Part shown: positions 14,958 through 23,205 of the stretch, in pieces
How the letters are laid out: every line of letters begins with the position of its first letter
Position numbering within the stretch: the stretch's first letter is position 1
DNA from: a virus
IMG/VR virus record: IMGVR_UViG_3300042868_001729
Coordinates: 1-23,750 of that record
DNA length: 23,750 nucleotides
Direction: 5' to 3' (one strand)
The notes under the pieces: model-generated
The model's database searches: none
The model's input: the letters and a program-made list of their open reading frames with translations, nothing else
Told to the model about the DNA's origin: nothing
Made by a program: the position numbers and the translations under genes

Positions 14958-16103
14958 TTATTCAACGGTAAAGTCATCTGCTGCCAACGTGGCAACAGCG
15001 GGACGGTTATCTGTATCAGCGACCATTGATGTGCCGGATGATACAGCTATGACGAGCGATGTCGGCAAGTTCTTCTTGCCCACGATACGCTCGATCTGAG
15101 GTGGCGACTTCAACTTCTTTTCGTAGATGTCGTCGTCATCCAGACCTTCTTGTGCGGCCCAAGCCACAAATTCTTCTTCAACACGCCAACGGCGGGTCGG
15201 TCGTTTCTCAACCAGCTTGTAGCCGGGAAGCGACCCACCAGTTTCTAACAGGCTATTGGCATGGCGGCGCAGAGATTTAATCCACTCTTCAATCAGCGGA
15301 ACCCTTTCCAGAAAGTCCGCGATCTCTTGAGGGGATAGGTCATTGATGTTTCGCACTGTGCCGAACTCGTCTTGTGCGATCTCAAGGGCGTTGTTGCGCA
15401 GGGCCGAACAGGTTCCGGCTGCTAGACAGAATTTGCAGTGGTCGCCAGAGATGCGCGGTGCGTCCGGCTTCATGGCTGCGTGCGCTGCATCAATAAGGTC
15501 TGTGCCAAAGTCCATGATCTCGTCGCGGGTGTAACTATACTCCCGTATCGGCCCATCGGGATGCGAGGCGCGTGGCTGAATGACAACCGTCACGACCTTG
15601 TTGACCGGAGCCTTTTCGCCGATTTCGAGTATGCCTCCGAGCGCATAATATTTAAGCTGCTCGTTATGCTCGACTTCAACCGCGACACCTTGGCCGTGCT
15701 TATAGTCAAGGACGTAGAGCGTCCCGCTCTCTTTGCCGTAGATGATACAGTCGGCCGTGCCGAACATCGGCATAGGCGGATCGAGTTTGTCTAGGTTGAA
15801 GCGTTTCTCATAGCGGCATATGCTTGGTTCCAACGCGGCTGTTGCACGGATGTGGTCGATATAGACCTGCACCGCACGGGCCATGTTATCGTCAACCTTG
15901 TGGCCGTTATGCTCTTGGCCAATGAAGGCGAAGGCATCTTCATGTCCATTGACTAAGCAGAACTCACCAAGTTCGTGCGCCGCTGTACCCAGTTCGGCGT
16001 AGGGTGAACTCTCGTTAGGAAATGGGGCCTCCGCTTCTAACGAGCCGGGGCATTTCATGCGGCGCTTTGCATTCGATGCGCCAAACTTTGCGTGTGCTGT
16101 CAT
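14958..16103 (-). CDS. DUF2800 Cas4/RecB-like nuclease with Fe-S cysteines
   Basis: 381 aa from the ATG at 16101-16103, which overlaps the polymerase stop as ATGA and has AGAGG upstream. A longer frame to 16160 would read 19 residues inside the polymerase gene. It is a PD-(D/E)XK nuclease: the His of GTAAHE (His43), Asp118 in GTADCIIYG, the core LYVLDYKHG (Asp133, Lys135) and the helical QLKYYALG motif. Four cysteines could hold an iron-sulphur cluster as in Cas4 and AddB: Cys18 (RRMKCPGS) and the C-terminal group CKFCLAAGTC (223, 226, 232). The expected activity is exonuclease action on DNA ends, preparing strands for recombination with the ssDNA-binding protein encoded next. The biochemistry is inferred from the family. 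Confidence 0.88.
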   Translation of the reverse strand: MTAHAKFGASNAKRRMKCPGSLEAEAPFPNESSPYAELGTAAHELGEFCLVNGHEDAFAFIGQEHNGHKVDDNMARAVQVYIDHIRATAALEPSICRYEKRFNLDKLDPPMPMFGTADCIIYGKESGTLYVLDYKHGQGVAVEVEHNEQLKYYALGGILEIGEKAPVNKVVTVVIQPRASHPDGPIREYSYTRDEIMDFGTDLIDAAHAAMKPDAPRISGDHCKFCLAAGTCSALRNNALEIAQDEFGTVRNINDLSPQEIADFLERVPLIEEWIKSLRRHANSLLETGGSLPGYKLVEKRPTRRWRVEEEFVAWAAQEGLDDDDIYEKKLKSPPQIERIVGKKNLPTSLVIAVSSGTSMVADTDNRPAVATLAADDFTVE

Positions 16104-18007
16104 TTCCGATACCTCTTTCCTTCTTTGCCCTCGGCGTTGATCGGGCAGCCTTCGGCCCATGCAGGAACTTGCGTCATGATGTCAATCATTTCGTCAAGCG
16201 AACCAAAATCATCTGGCACTTCGCAAATGATTTCATCGTGGACGGACAGGATCACGTTATAGCCTTTAAGTTCCAACGCCATCATGGCCGTGGCCATCAT
16301 GTCGCGGGCGGTTGCTTGCACCACGTTCTCCGTCAGTAGACCGCCCCAGATTATCTGGGATGTCCACTGTCGCGTCACACTATTCAGCGTATCGACTTGG
16401 GCTGTGTCGCGCATAGCCCCCCAAGGTGTCTCTCGCTGAATGATGCGCGGATTGTGGTATGTAAGCAACCGCCCGCTAGGTAGTGGAAGCTTGACCGACC
16501 CAACACGGCCAGCGTCCTTCACCATCTCTACAAAATCGTTCTCAACATCGCGCCAGTATTGCGCGATCCTGTTGTTCTTTTCACGGTAGACGGCCACGAT
16601 GCGCTTGGCTTCGTCCTCGTCTACCCTGATCCCCATCGTGGCGCACTGCTCGGCGAAGCGTTTGCCGCCCATGCCATAGCCGCAACCCAAGATTGCCATC
16701 TTACCAACCTGCCGCTGTCCGTCAGTGACGCTATCCACGCTCACGTTGTAGATGGCCGATGCCATTTCTTTATACACGTCTCCCCCCTTTCGGAACGTCT
16801 CAACGAGATCGCTCTGCCCTGCTACCCACGCAAGAACGCGGGCTTCAATCGCCGAGTAGTCGGCGAACATAAGACGACGGCCGTCACCCGCTACCAGCAT
16901 CGAACGCAACAGGTCGGACGCTAGGACCGTTCCGGCCCCATGTTCTGATACATCCTCACCCGCTTTAAGTTTGGCGATGATGGCATCCAACTCGTCTTGT
17001 TTCTTTTGCGGACGTGGGAAGTTCTGCGGCTGGACAAGTCGCCCCGACCACCGGCCGGTAGCCGCGCCGTGATAAACAAGGAGGCCGCGCATCCGTCCGT
17101 CCGCATTCACAGCGTGCAGCATCGCGTCATACTTGGCTGTGCTGGACTTGGCTCCGTTCTGCCGGAGTTTCAGAACCTCACGGATTACAGGATGCAGTCG
17201 GTCAAAGGATAACAGCCGACCAACGGTTTGTTTGTCAACAGACTTGGCGCGGATGCCATGCGCGTTTAGCCACGCGGTCAAGTCCATAGCATTTGTTGCG
17301 GCTTTGACTTGGCCTTTGGTGAGGCGTTGGATTTCGGCGTCAATCTCTAGGCTGGCGTTGTTCGCCAGTTCCTTAACGCGATGCACTAAGTCAACGTCGA
17401 GGCCCACGCCCCGGTCGTTGATACGCTGATCGAGTTGATAGAGACGGCGCTCACTGTCGGGCATTGCGTGCAGTACTTCCGCGACGGATAGTTCCGTCCG
17501 CACGTCCTGTCGGCAATACGCTACAAGCGCATCAAGTTTATCCTTCGTGTTCCACCATGTGTAGCTGCCGTCGGCGTTCACCTTACGCGGCCGTGCCATC
17601 CGGAGCATAAGGGCCGCGCCGGTTTTGTCCTTCTGTTCTTCAACGCCAAGGACTGCGGCCGCTTGGCCTAATGAACGGGGCAGACCCATCGCGCTGGCCT
17701 GCGCCATCGTGCAGCGCCATTGCTTAATGTTGGTACGGGGCCATTGATAACGGCCGACCATGATCTCGTTCCAGATTGTGCGCTCGAAGTTGGCGTTCCA
17801 TGCCGAGAGCAATCCGCCTGCCATGATCCAATCTTCAAGGTGGGCATCTACCTCATCGCCCGGCAACCATACCTGCACGTCGTCAGACCACGGGGCCTTG
17901 TAGGCCATGCACCAGATGTCGGTCGATGGATCAGAGGCGTATTTATAGACGCCCGTCTTGCGAAGATCGACGGCGCTGCGCGTCTCGAAGTCGATGCTCA
18001 CTACCAT
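16100..18007 (-). CDS. DNA polymerase family A with 3'-5' exonuclease
   Basis: 635 aa, the replicative polymerase of the phage. The proofreading domain has Exo I (SIDFETR, Asp6/Glu8), Exo II (LLSAWNANFE, Asn71 to Glu75) and Exo III (LVAYCRQDV, Tyr164/Asp168). The polymerase domain has motif A (LMFADYSAIEARVLAW, Asp383), the O-helix motif B (RQVGKMAILGCGYGMG, Lys436/Tyr444) and motif C (ILSVHDEI, Asp591/Glu592). Motif A has Ala where PolI has Gln (DYSxIE), which I recall as usual for this phage clade linked to DUF2800 and DUF2815. No 5'-3' exonuclease domain and no DnaJ insertion are present. It is the first gene of the minus-strand operon. AGAGGG lies about seven bases before the ATG. Confidence 0.95.
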   Translation of the reverse strand: MVVSIDFETRSAVDLRKTGVYKYASDPSTDIWCMAYKAPWSDDVQVWLPGDEVDAHLEDWIMAGGLLSAWNANFERTIWNEIMVGRYQWPRTNIKQWRCTMAQASAMGLPRSLGQAAAVLGVEEQKDKTGAALMLRMARPRKVNADGSYTWWNTKDKLDALVAYCRQDVRTELSVAEVLHAMPDSERRLYQLDQRINDRGVGLDVDLVHRVKELANNASLEIDAEIQRLTKGQVKAATNAMDLTAWLNAHGIRAKSVDKQTVGRLLSFDRLHPVIREVLKLRQNGAKSSTAKYDAMLHAVNADGRMRGLLVYHGAATGRWSGRLVQPQNFPRPQKKQDELDAIIAKLKAGEDVSEHGAGTVLASDLLRSMLVAGDGRRLMFADYSAIEARVLAWVAGQSDLVETFRKGGDVYKEMASAIYNVSVDSVTDGQRQVGKMAILGCGYGMGGKRFAEQCATMGIRVDEDEAKRIVAVYREKNNRIAQYWRDVENDFVEMVKDAGRVGSVKLPLPSGRLLTYHNPRIIQRETPWGAMRDTAQVDTLNSVTRQWTSQIIWGGLLTENVVQATARDMMATAMMALELKGYNVILSVHDEIICEVPDDFGSLDEMIDIMTQVPAWAEGCPINAEGKEGKRYRK

Positions 18008-18150
18008 ATTCTTTCCCTCTTTTTGTCGGTGTCACGTTTGCTTTCCGTATAGCTGGCACAAATCATATAGTGCCGTCAACAAAAAAAAGTTCTTGCATTC
18101 GATATTCAACTTGTGCCACCCAAGAAGGGCAACCAGAAAGTAGGGAGATT
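18008..18150. promoter_or_regulatory. Divergent promoter/operator region
   Basis: The 143 bases between the divergent polymerase and regulator genes must hold promoters for both directions, although no strong sigma-70 match stands out. An inverted repeat GGCAC(N10)GTGCC occupies 18055-18074. A third related half-site, TTGTGCC at 18111-18117, is the exact complement of GGCACAA at 18055-18061. A-rich DNA lies between (18080-18088). These could be operator half-sites for the adjacent HTH protein. Confidence 0.5.
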
Positions 18151-18921
18151 ATGGATAACAGTTTTACCCCGTGGAACGCCGAAGACGACGCCACCCTGAT
18201 TGGGCTTTACGAGAATAAGCTGACGCACGCGCAGATTGCAGAGATGCTTGGCCGCTCGATAGATGCAGTCGATGCTCGGCGTAGAAAGCTAGGGCTGAAA
18301 CGCGGCGTTATTATACGCAAAGCGCAAACGCCAGATGATTTCGAAGAGATGGCGAAGACCATGAACATGACACAACTCGCCAAACATTATGGACGTGTTA
18401 GGTCGGTAATCGCCCGCTGGGTCGAAGAACTCGAACTTACGGAGATTATTGTTGACCGTCGTGGAACGGTTAAAGCTATCCCGCATAACTTTCAAAAGAT
18501 GGCCCCGACTATGACCCGCGCCGAACTCATGCGGCTTTACAACACTGACCGCCTAACGATTATAGGCTGGCTCAGGGAAGCAGGTATCTCTTGTCAGTCG
18601 ATTACGGAACGGCGTGCGCAAAACGCTAAGTCCGATCCGGTCAAGATTGAGGAAGATGGCACGGTTGCTCGGCGTGAGTTCAATGGCCGCACAAAATTGG
18701 TCGCCGCTGAAGCCGCGCAATTTCTGCGCCGCTTCCATTCGTCAGTCCATCGTGCGGATATAAAAATGTATGAGCATTCGTCTCACACATGGGGCGACGT
18801 TAAGAACGTACCCCACCGAGGCATCAATCAGTATTATGTCGCAGGCAAAGGCATAATGTGGCTCGATGACCTCATCGACTACGCTACATCAAAAGGTTTT
18901 AAAATAAAGGAGTTAACATAA
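18151..18921 (+). CDS. DNA-binding protein with three helix-turn-helix-like units
   Basis: 256 aa from the ATG at 18151, which has GGGAG close upstream. A longer frame starting at 17926 runs through the divergent promoter and the polymerase gene and is not credible. Residues 8-50 form a Myb/SANT- or GcrA-like helix set (WNAEDDATLIGLYENKLTHA, then QIAEMLGRSIDAVDARRRKL). Two more HTH-like units follow at about 62-100 (MNMTQLAKHYGRVRSVIARW) and 112-148 (MTRAELMRLYNTDRLTIIGW). The C-terminal 75 residues are a separate unknown domain (WGDVKNVPHRGINQYYVAGK). There is no enzymatic motif. Its position at the divergent switch suggests a transcriptional regulator of the replication operons, or an origin-binding protein. 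That role is inferred. Confidence 0.7.
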   Translation: MDNSFTPWNAEDDATLIGLYENKLTHAQIAEMLGRSIDAVDARRRKLGLKRGVIIRKAQTPDDFEEMAKTMNMTQLAKHYGRVRSVIARWVEELELTEIIVDRRGTVKAIPHNFQKMAPTMTRAELMRLYNTDRLTIIGWLREAGISCQSITERRAQNAKSDPVKIEEDGTVARREFNGRTKLVAAEAAQFLRRFHSSVHRADIKMYEHSSHTWGDVKNVPHRGINQYYVAGKGIMWLDDLIDYATSKGFKIKELT

Positions 18922-19094
18922 TGGCACGTCCAACAAAAATTATTGACGCTAAAGTTGAAGCAGTTCTCGTAAAGCCAGTCGTGAATGAGAAGGACGCCCT
19001 TCTCGCGTGGCTTCGTTCGCCAAAGATAAATATGTTTGAGCGCAACACACGCTGGCTGGCGGATCGGATTGAAGAAGGGGAGCATTTGAAATGA
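18921..19094 (+). CDS. Small unknown protein, 57 aa
   Basis: A 57-residue ORF (starting MARPTKIIDAKVEAVLVKPV; ending TRWLADRIEEGEHLK). It has a basic N-terminus and a likely helical C-terminal half with two Trp residues, and no TM segment. A strong AAGGAG lies at about 18906-18911. The ATG overlaps the regulator stop (TAATG at 18919-18923), and its TGA overlaps the methyltransferase start (ATGA at 19091-19094). It is therefore translated between the two. No family is recognised. It may act with either neighbour, but nothing in the sequence shows this. Confidence 0.7.
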   Translation: MARPTKIIDAKVEAVLVKPVVNEKDALLAWLRSPKINMFERNTRWLADRIEEGEHLK

Positions 19095-20269
19095 GATATG
19101 GGAGTGTCTGTAGCGGCATCGAAGCCGCGACTGCCGCATGGCATCACATGGGCTGGGAGGCTGCATTCTTTTCGGAGATTGAGAAGTTCCCATGCGCAGT
19201 GCTTCAACACCAATACCCCGACGTGCCTCTGCACGGCGACTTCACAACTATTAAGGAAAATGAATATGGAACAATCGACCTTCTCGTTGGAGGAACACCC
19301 TGCCAGTCATTCAGCATCGCAGGAATGCGAGGCGGACTGGACGACGACCGTGGTAACCTCGCCCTTGAATTTTGCCGACTTGCTCAAAGAGAAAAACCTC
19401 GCTGGATTGTCTGGGAAAATGTCCCCGGTGTCCTGTCATCGAACGGAGGACGGGACTTTGGTTCCATCCTTGGGGCGTTGGAAGACCTCGGGTATGGTAT
19501 CGCGTACCGAGTGCTTGACGCTCAGTACTTCGGAGTGGCCCAGCGACGCCGTCGTGTGTTCGTTGTCGGATACCTTGGAGACTGGCGTCCTGCCGCAGCG
19601 GTTCTCTTTGAGCGCCACAGCATGTCGGGGCATCCTGCGCCGAGCAGAGAAAAGAGGCAAGAAGTTGCCGGAACGATTGCTAGAAGCTCTTTTAGTGGTG
19701 GCGCAGGAGGGCGTCCAGACGGAGCCGCTGGAAATCATTTCGTAGCCGCAAAGTGTCTAACTGCACGAGGTGCGGGTGGTGGTAACCTCGATCCTGAAAC
19801 CGCAAATTTTGTTACATGCGAAGACTACGCTGCCCACGCGTTCAAAGTCAGGGGCGGCTGCGAGGGCGGCGGCAAGGGCTATCTAGGTTCCGATGAGGTG
19901 GCCTTCACGATAAGCACCCATCAGGATCAGCATATATTCTCCGAGCCAGCCGCTGCGGCACATGAAGCGTTCCAACCAACGGCAGACTGTCTGACCGCAG
20001 CATACGGCACGAAGTGGAACGGCAACGCCAGCGCAACGAACGGCAGCCTGTTTGCACAGCAACAGTCCACCGTCCGCCGCCTGACACCCGTCGAGTGCGA
20101 ACGGCTGCAAGGCTTCCCGGACAACTTCACCGCCATACCGTGGCGCAAGAAGGGTGCGGAGGACTGCCCCGATGGGCCGCGCTACAAGGCGCTGGGCAAC
20201 AGCATGGCCGTTCCGGTTATGCGCTGGATTGGCGAGAGAATACAAATGGTAGAGGATATGAAGAAATGA
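19091..20269 (+). CDS. DNA (cytosine-5) methyltransferase, orphan phage type
   Basis: 392 aa. It transfers a methyl group from S-adenosylmethionine to C5 of cytosine in a specific DNA site. The motifs are complete: I (SVCSGIEAATAAW), IV with the catalytic Cys71 (GGTPCQSFSIAG), VI (WENVPG, Glu109), VIII (AQRRRRVFVVG), IX (RRLTPVECERLQGFP, about 329-343) and X (ALGNSMAVPVM). The target recognition region lies between about 175 and 325. It is Gly/Ala-rich and not recognisable to me, so the site is unknown. No restriction enzyme gene is nearby, so this is probably an orphan enzyme that protects phage DNA or marks it for regulation. It is coupled by ATGA at both ends. A 215-aa frame overlapping its first half is a shadow. 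Confidence 0.95.
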   Translation: MRYGSVCSGIEAATAAWHHMGWEAAFFSEIEKFPCAVLQHQYPDVPLHGDFTTIKENEYGTIDLLVGGTPCQSFSIAGMRGGLDDDRGNLALEFCRLAQREKPRWIVWENVPGVLSSNGGRDFGSILGALEDLGYGIAYRVLDAQYFGVAQRRRRVFVVGYLGDWRPAAAVLFERHSMSGHPAPSREKRQEVAGTIARSSFSGGAGGRPDGAAGNHFVAAKCLTARGAGGGNLDPETANFVTCEDYAAHAFKVRGGCEGGGKGYLGSDEVAFTISTHQDQHIFSEPAAAAHEAFQPTADCLTAAYGTKWNGNASATNGSLFAQQQSTVRRLTPVECERLQGFPDNFTAIPWRKKGAEDCPDGPRYKALGNSMAVPVMRWIGERIQMVEDMKK

Positions 20270-20508
20270 AACAGGTACTAGCAGCACAATTGGCCGAGTG
20301 GATTGACAACAACACACATGGCTTCACCAAACGGGACGGCAACATAATAAATATCGAAGGCAAGATTGATGCTTACGATCTTCTCGTATATGTCCAGTCG
20401 CTCCTAGCGGAGAGAACTACAACGCAAATCCAAGCGGACAACAAAGCGTCTTACACTGGCCGGGCGGTAAACGCGGTGGTTGAAGGTAGCGACTTTGCAG
20501 GGGATTAG
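20266..20508 (+). CDS. Small unknown protein, 80 aa
   Basis: 80 residues from the ATG at 20266, which overlaps the methyltransferase stop (ATGA at 20266-20269). A much longer in-frame start at 20014 lies inside the methyltransferase and is not credible. The sequence is soluble and mixed: MKQVLAAQLAEWIDNNTHGF, a short beta segment (GNIINIEGKID), a helix (AYDLLVYVQSLLAERTT), then a polar tail. It may be a small early accessory protein. No family is recognised. Confidence 0.68.
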   Translation: MKQVLAAQLAEWIDNNTHGFTKRDGNIINIEGKIDAYDLLVYVQSLLAERTTTQIQADNKASYTGRAVNAVVEGSDFAGD

Positions 20509-20510
20509 TA

Positions 20511-20732
20511 ATGGACAAGATAAGATGGACTGATGATGAACAAAAAGTGGACTTTGTTCCAGTATTCATCATCGGTTTTGAAGAAGACTTTGAGCGCGGC
20601 GTAATAATAACAACCGCCGCGTATCCCCTAATCGCTGAAGCTGGACCTGAAGCCGCGCTCTATGTGATAGACGCGGCGGTGGATATGCTGATGCAGAAGC
20701 GCGACCAAATTGAAAAGAGGGATTTGAACTAA
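20511..20732 (+). CDS. Small acidic unknown protein, 73 aa
   Basis: 73 residues, acidic at the N-terminus (DKIRWTDDEQKVDF). A hydrophobic strand-like segment (FVPVFIIGFEEDF), then VIITTAAYPLI, is followed by a helix rich in Ala (EAALYVIDAAVDMLMQKRDQ). It starts two bases after the previous stop, and its TAA overlaps the primase ATG (TAATG at 20730-20734). The close coupling suggests a primase-linked or other early accessory role, but there is no recognisable domain. Confidence 0.68.
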   Translation: MDKIRWTDDEQKVDFVPVFIIGFEEDFERGVIITTAAYPLIAEAGPEAALYVIDAAVDMLMQKRDQIEKRDLN

Positions 20733-23203
20733 TGAAATTTAAGACACTGTATGAGGTCGGGTTCACCGACCTCGTGTCCGTTATCCCGCCGAACGCCGAG
20801 TTGTCGGCCATGTCTAAAATCCAAGCGGATCAGGCAGGCAAAGCGCCCGGTCGGCAGAATGCGCAAGGCACATGGGGTGGTTACGGCTGGCAGGATTACA
20901 CGCCGACGCCCAATGATGTTGAGCGGTGGGACCGCAGCCATGCTAATATCGGCTTGAAGGCCAGCAAATATCCTGCGGTTGACATTGATGTTGTTAACGA
21001 GGGGCTGGCTAGGGTCATCGGTGATATGGCGGTGAAGGCATTGGGCAAAGCCCCGATGCGTATCGGTCGTTACCCCAAGCGCCTGTTCATGTATCGCACC
21101 GATGAAAAGATTGGCCGTATGCAGGTGCGGTTCCGTGATGGCCGGGGTGTCGAGCAGCTTGTAGAATTTCTAGGGGACGGGCAGCAATACGTCATCGCAG
21201 GTATTCACCCTATCACTAAGGAACCATACAGTCTCGATGTGGACTTGGAGGCACGCGGCCCGGCTGGGTTGAAGAAGGTCACGCGGGAAAAGATTGAGCG
21301 GTTCTTTGCTGATCTGACGGAGACGTTGGAGATGATGGGCTGCGAGATTATCCACGCCGACAAGACAGCACAGAAGGCAGTCGAGCGGCAGTCGGTCGAT
21401 CAGGCTTCGCTCACCGCGCCAAGCGTTATCCATGTGGCTGCTGCGGTGACCGCGATCCCGAACAAGACCGAACACTTCCCCGACCGTGATGACTATATTC
21501 GTATGGGCTATGCCATCAAGGCGGCATGTGGCCCTGACAATGAGACGGATGCGTTCGAGATTTTCGCAGGCTGGGCCGAGCGTTGGGAAGACGGCGTTAA
21601 CTCGCTCGATACTATCGAAGCAGACTTCGGCCGTATGCACCCGCCCTATGAGTTGGGTTGGGACTGGCTGGCGAACAAGGCTGCGACTTTTGGCTACAAG
21701 CGCGAGGTCGATGAGTTCGATGTGACGGACTTCAGCGACGAAGACTTCGGCGTGGTGGCCTCGGCTGGCGAAACGCCGATTGAGTATAGCGACATTGCAT
21801 TGGCGCAGCGCGTTGCTCGGCTACACGTTTCGGATATCCGATACGTTGTGGGCGGCATGGGCTGGGTCGCATGGGATGGCAACAAGTGGGCCAAGGACGT
21901 AGCGAACAAGCATCTGTCCATCGTCCGCAAGGTCTGCGCGCAAGCGTCGGCCGAGGCGTTGCAGAACATTGAAAGCCCACAAAAGGGTGAGCGGATCGCG
22001 CAGCGTGTGGCGTCGTATAATGTGATAGCCAACGTGGCGAAGCTGGCAGCGGTGGAACCCGCCATGCAGGCCACAACCGAACAGCTAGACGCCGACATCT
22101 ATATCCTCAACACCCGGTCGGGCATGGTGGACTTGAAGACAGGCGTCTTGTTCGCGCATGATCGTTCTCGCATGTGTACAAAATGCACATCGGTCGAGGC
22201 GGACTTCAGCAAGCCAGCCCCGCAATGGCAAGCGTTTCTCAATGAGGCGTGCAACGGTGATAGTGAGTTAATCACTTACCTTCAAAGGTTGGCTGGCTAT
22301 TCGGCTACAGGTTCGACCAAGGAGCATGTCCTCGCCTTCGCCCACGGCTCCGGCGGCAATGGCAAAGGGACGTTCCTCGGAGCGATAGGTAATATCCTTG
22401 GCGATTATGCCACCGTGGCCAGTGCGGACGTATTCTTGGCGTCGAACAATCAGCGTCACCCTACAGAGTTGGCGTCGTTGATGGGTGCAAGGCTCGTTCA
22501 CGCGCAGGAGATTGACCCGTCGCGCAAGTGGGACGAGGCCAAGGTCAAGGCGCTCACTGGCGGGGACAAGATCAGTGCGCGGTTCATGCGGCAGGATTTG
22601 TTTGAGTTCAATCCGCAGTTCACGCTTGTAATCGCGGGCAATACAAAGCCAGAGATTACTAATGTGGACGATGCTATGCGTCGGCGTATGCACCTCATCC
22701 CGTTCGAGACTAAGCCGCTCCGCAAGGACGTTGACTTGCCGGACAAGCTGAAAGAGGAATACCCAGCCATCTTGGCGTGGGTTATCGAGGGTGCGAAGGC
22801 TTGGCTGGAGCAGGGCTTGAACCCACCGCAGGTAGTTATCCAAGCTACCGACGAATATCTTGCGGGAGAAGATGCGTTGGCCCGCTGGATTACTGAGCGC
22901 TGCGTGGCTGGGCCTGACAATGAGATGACTACCAATGAGGCGTTCAATGATTTCCGCGACTGGTGCAAGGAGAACAACGAGGGCAAGGGTAAGGATTGGT
23001 CGCAGCGTAAGTTCAATGGAGAGATGAAGACGCATGGCTATGACCCCACAAGGGATCGGGCGACACGAACGAAGCGTGTGTTCCGTGGTCTTGAACTTCT
23101 CATAGGCGATGAGGACTATATGGTTATCAACGCCATGATCGATGAGCAGTCGGACGATTTCTTTGGCGTTCAGATTAACTTCAAAGCAGGTGAGGAGGAT
23201 TAA
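20732..23203 (+). CDS. Prim-pol / D5-type primase-helicase
   Basis: 823 aa, the replication initiator and helicase. The N-terminal 200 residues are an archaeo-eukaryotic-type prim-pol domain, with metal-binding Asp84 and Asp86 in YPAVDIDV and His159 in VIAGIHP. Residues about 250-325 look like a PriCT-2 domain (DYIRMGYAIKAACGPDNETD; FEIFAGWAERW). The C-terminal part is an SF3 (P4/D5-like) helicase: Walker A GSGGNGKGT (539-547), Walker B-type LVHAQEID (588-595), the sensor Asn in VIAGNTKP (630-639) and an arginine cluster RRRMHLIPFE (650-659). In the family the protein unwinds DNA as a hexamer and makes primers for the phage polymerase. It is coupled by TAATG to the upstream small gene. The start and length are typical. 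Confidence 0.93.
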   Translation: MKFKTLYEVGFTDLVSVIPPNAELSAMSKIQADQAGKAPGRQNAQGTWGGYGWQDYTPTPNDVERWDRSHANIGLKASKYPAVDIDVVNEGLARVIGDMAVKALGKAPMRIGRYPKRLFMYRTDEKIGRMQVRFRDGRGVEQLVEFLGDGQQYVIAGIHPITKEPYSLDVDLEARGPAGLKKVTREKIERFFADLTETLEMMGCEIIHADKTAQKAVERQSVDQASLTAPSVIHVAAAVTAIPNKTEHFPDRDDYIRMGYAIKAACGPDNETDAFEIFAGWAERWEDGVNSLDTIEADFGRMHPPYELGWDWLANKAATFGYKREVDEFDVTDFSDEDFGVVASAGETPIEYSDIALAQRVARLHVSDIRYVVGGMGWVAWDGNKWAKDVANKHLSIVRKVCAQASAEALQNIESPQKGERIAQRVASYNVIANVAKLAAVEPAMQATTEQLDADIYILNTRSGMVDLKTGVLFAHDRSRMCTKCTSVEADFSKPAPQWQAFLNEACNGDSELITYLQRLAGYSATGSTKEHVLAFAHGSGGNGKGTFLGAIGNILGDYATVASADVFLASNNQRHPTELASLMGARLVHAQEIDPSRKWDEAKVKALTGGDKISARFMRQDLFEFNPQFTLVIAGNTKPEITNVDDAMRRRMHLIPFETKPLRKDVDLPDKLKEEYPAILAWVIEGAKAWLEQGLNPPQVVIQATDEYLAGEDALARWITERCVAGPDNEMTTNEAFNDFRDWCKENNEGKGKDWSQRKFNGEMKTHGYDPTRDRATRTKRVFRGLELLIGDEDYMVINAMIDEQSDDFFGVQINFKAGEED

Positions 23204-23205
23204 CA

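Noticed and set aside
16100-18007. Possible DnaJ-type zinc insertion in the DNA polymerase, as reported for some marine podoviruses
   Set aside because: No CxxCxGxG repeats are present between the exonuclease and polymerase domains; the linker is ordinary.
17926-18150. A long upstream extension of the triple-HTH gene
   Set aside because: It runs through the divergent promoter and antisense polymerase sequence and gives a Cys/Arg-rich stretch unlike the rest of the protein.
18008-18150. A consensus sigma-70 promoter with TTGACG on the minus strand
   Set aside because: The nearest -10-like elements are at the wrong spacing (about 22 bases to TATACG), so no specific promoter is called.
19098-19745. 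A 215-codon frame overlapping the first half of the methyltransferase
   Set aside because: The methyltransferase frame holds all catalytic motifs in this stretch. The alternative frame shows no recognisable domain and has no separate ribosome binding site.
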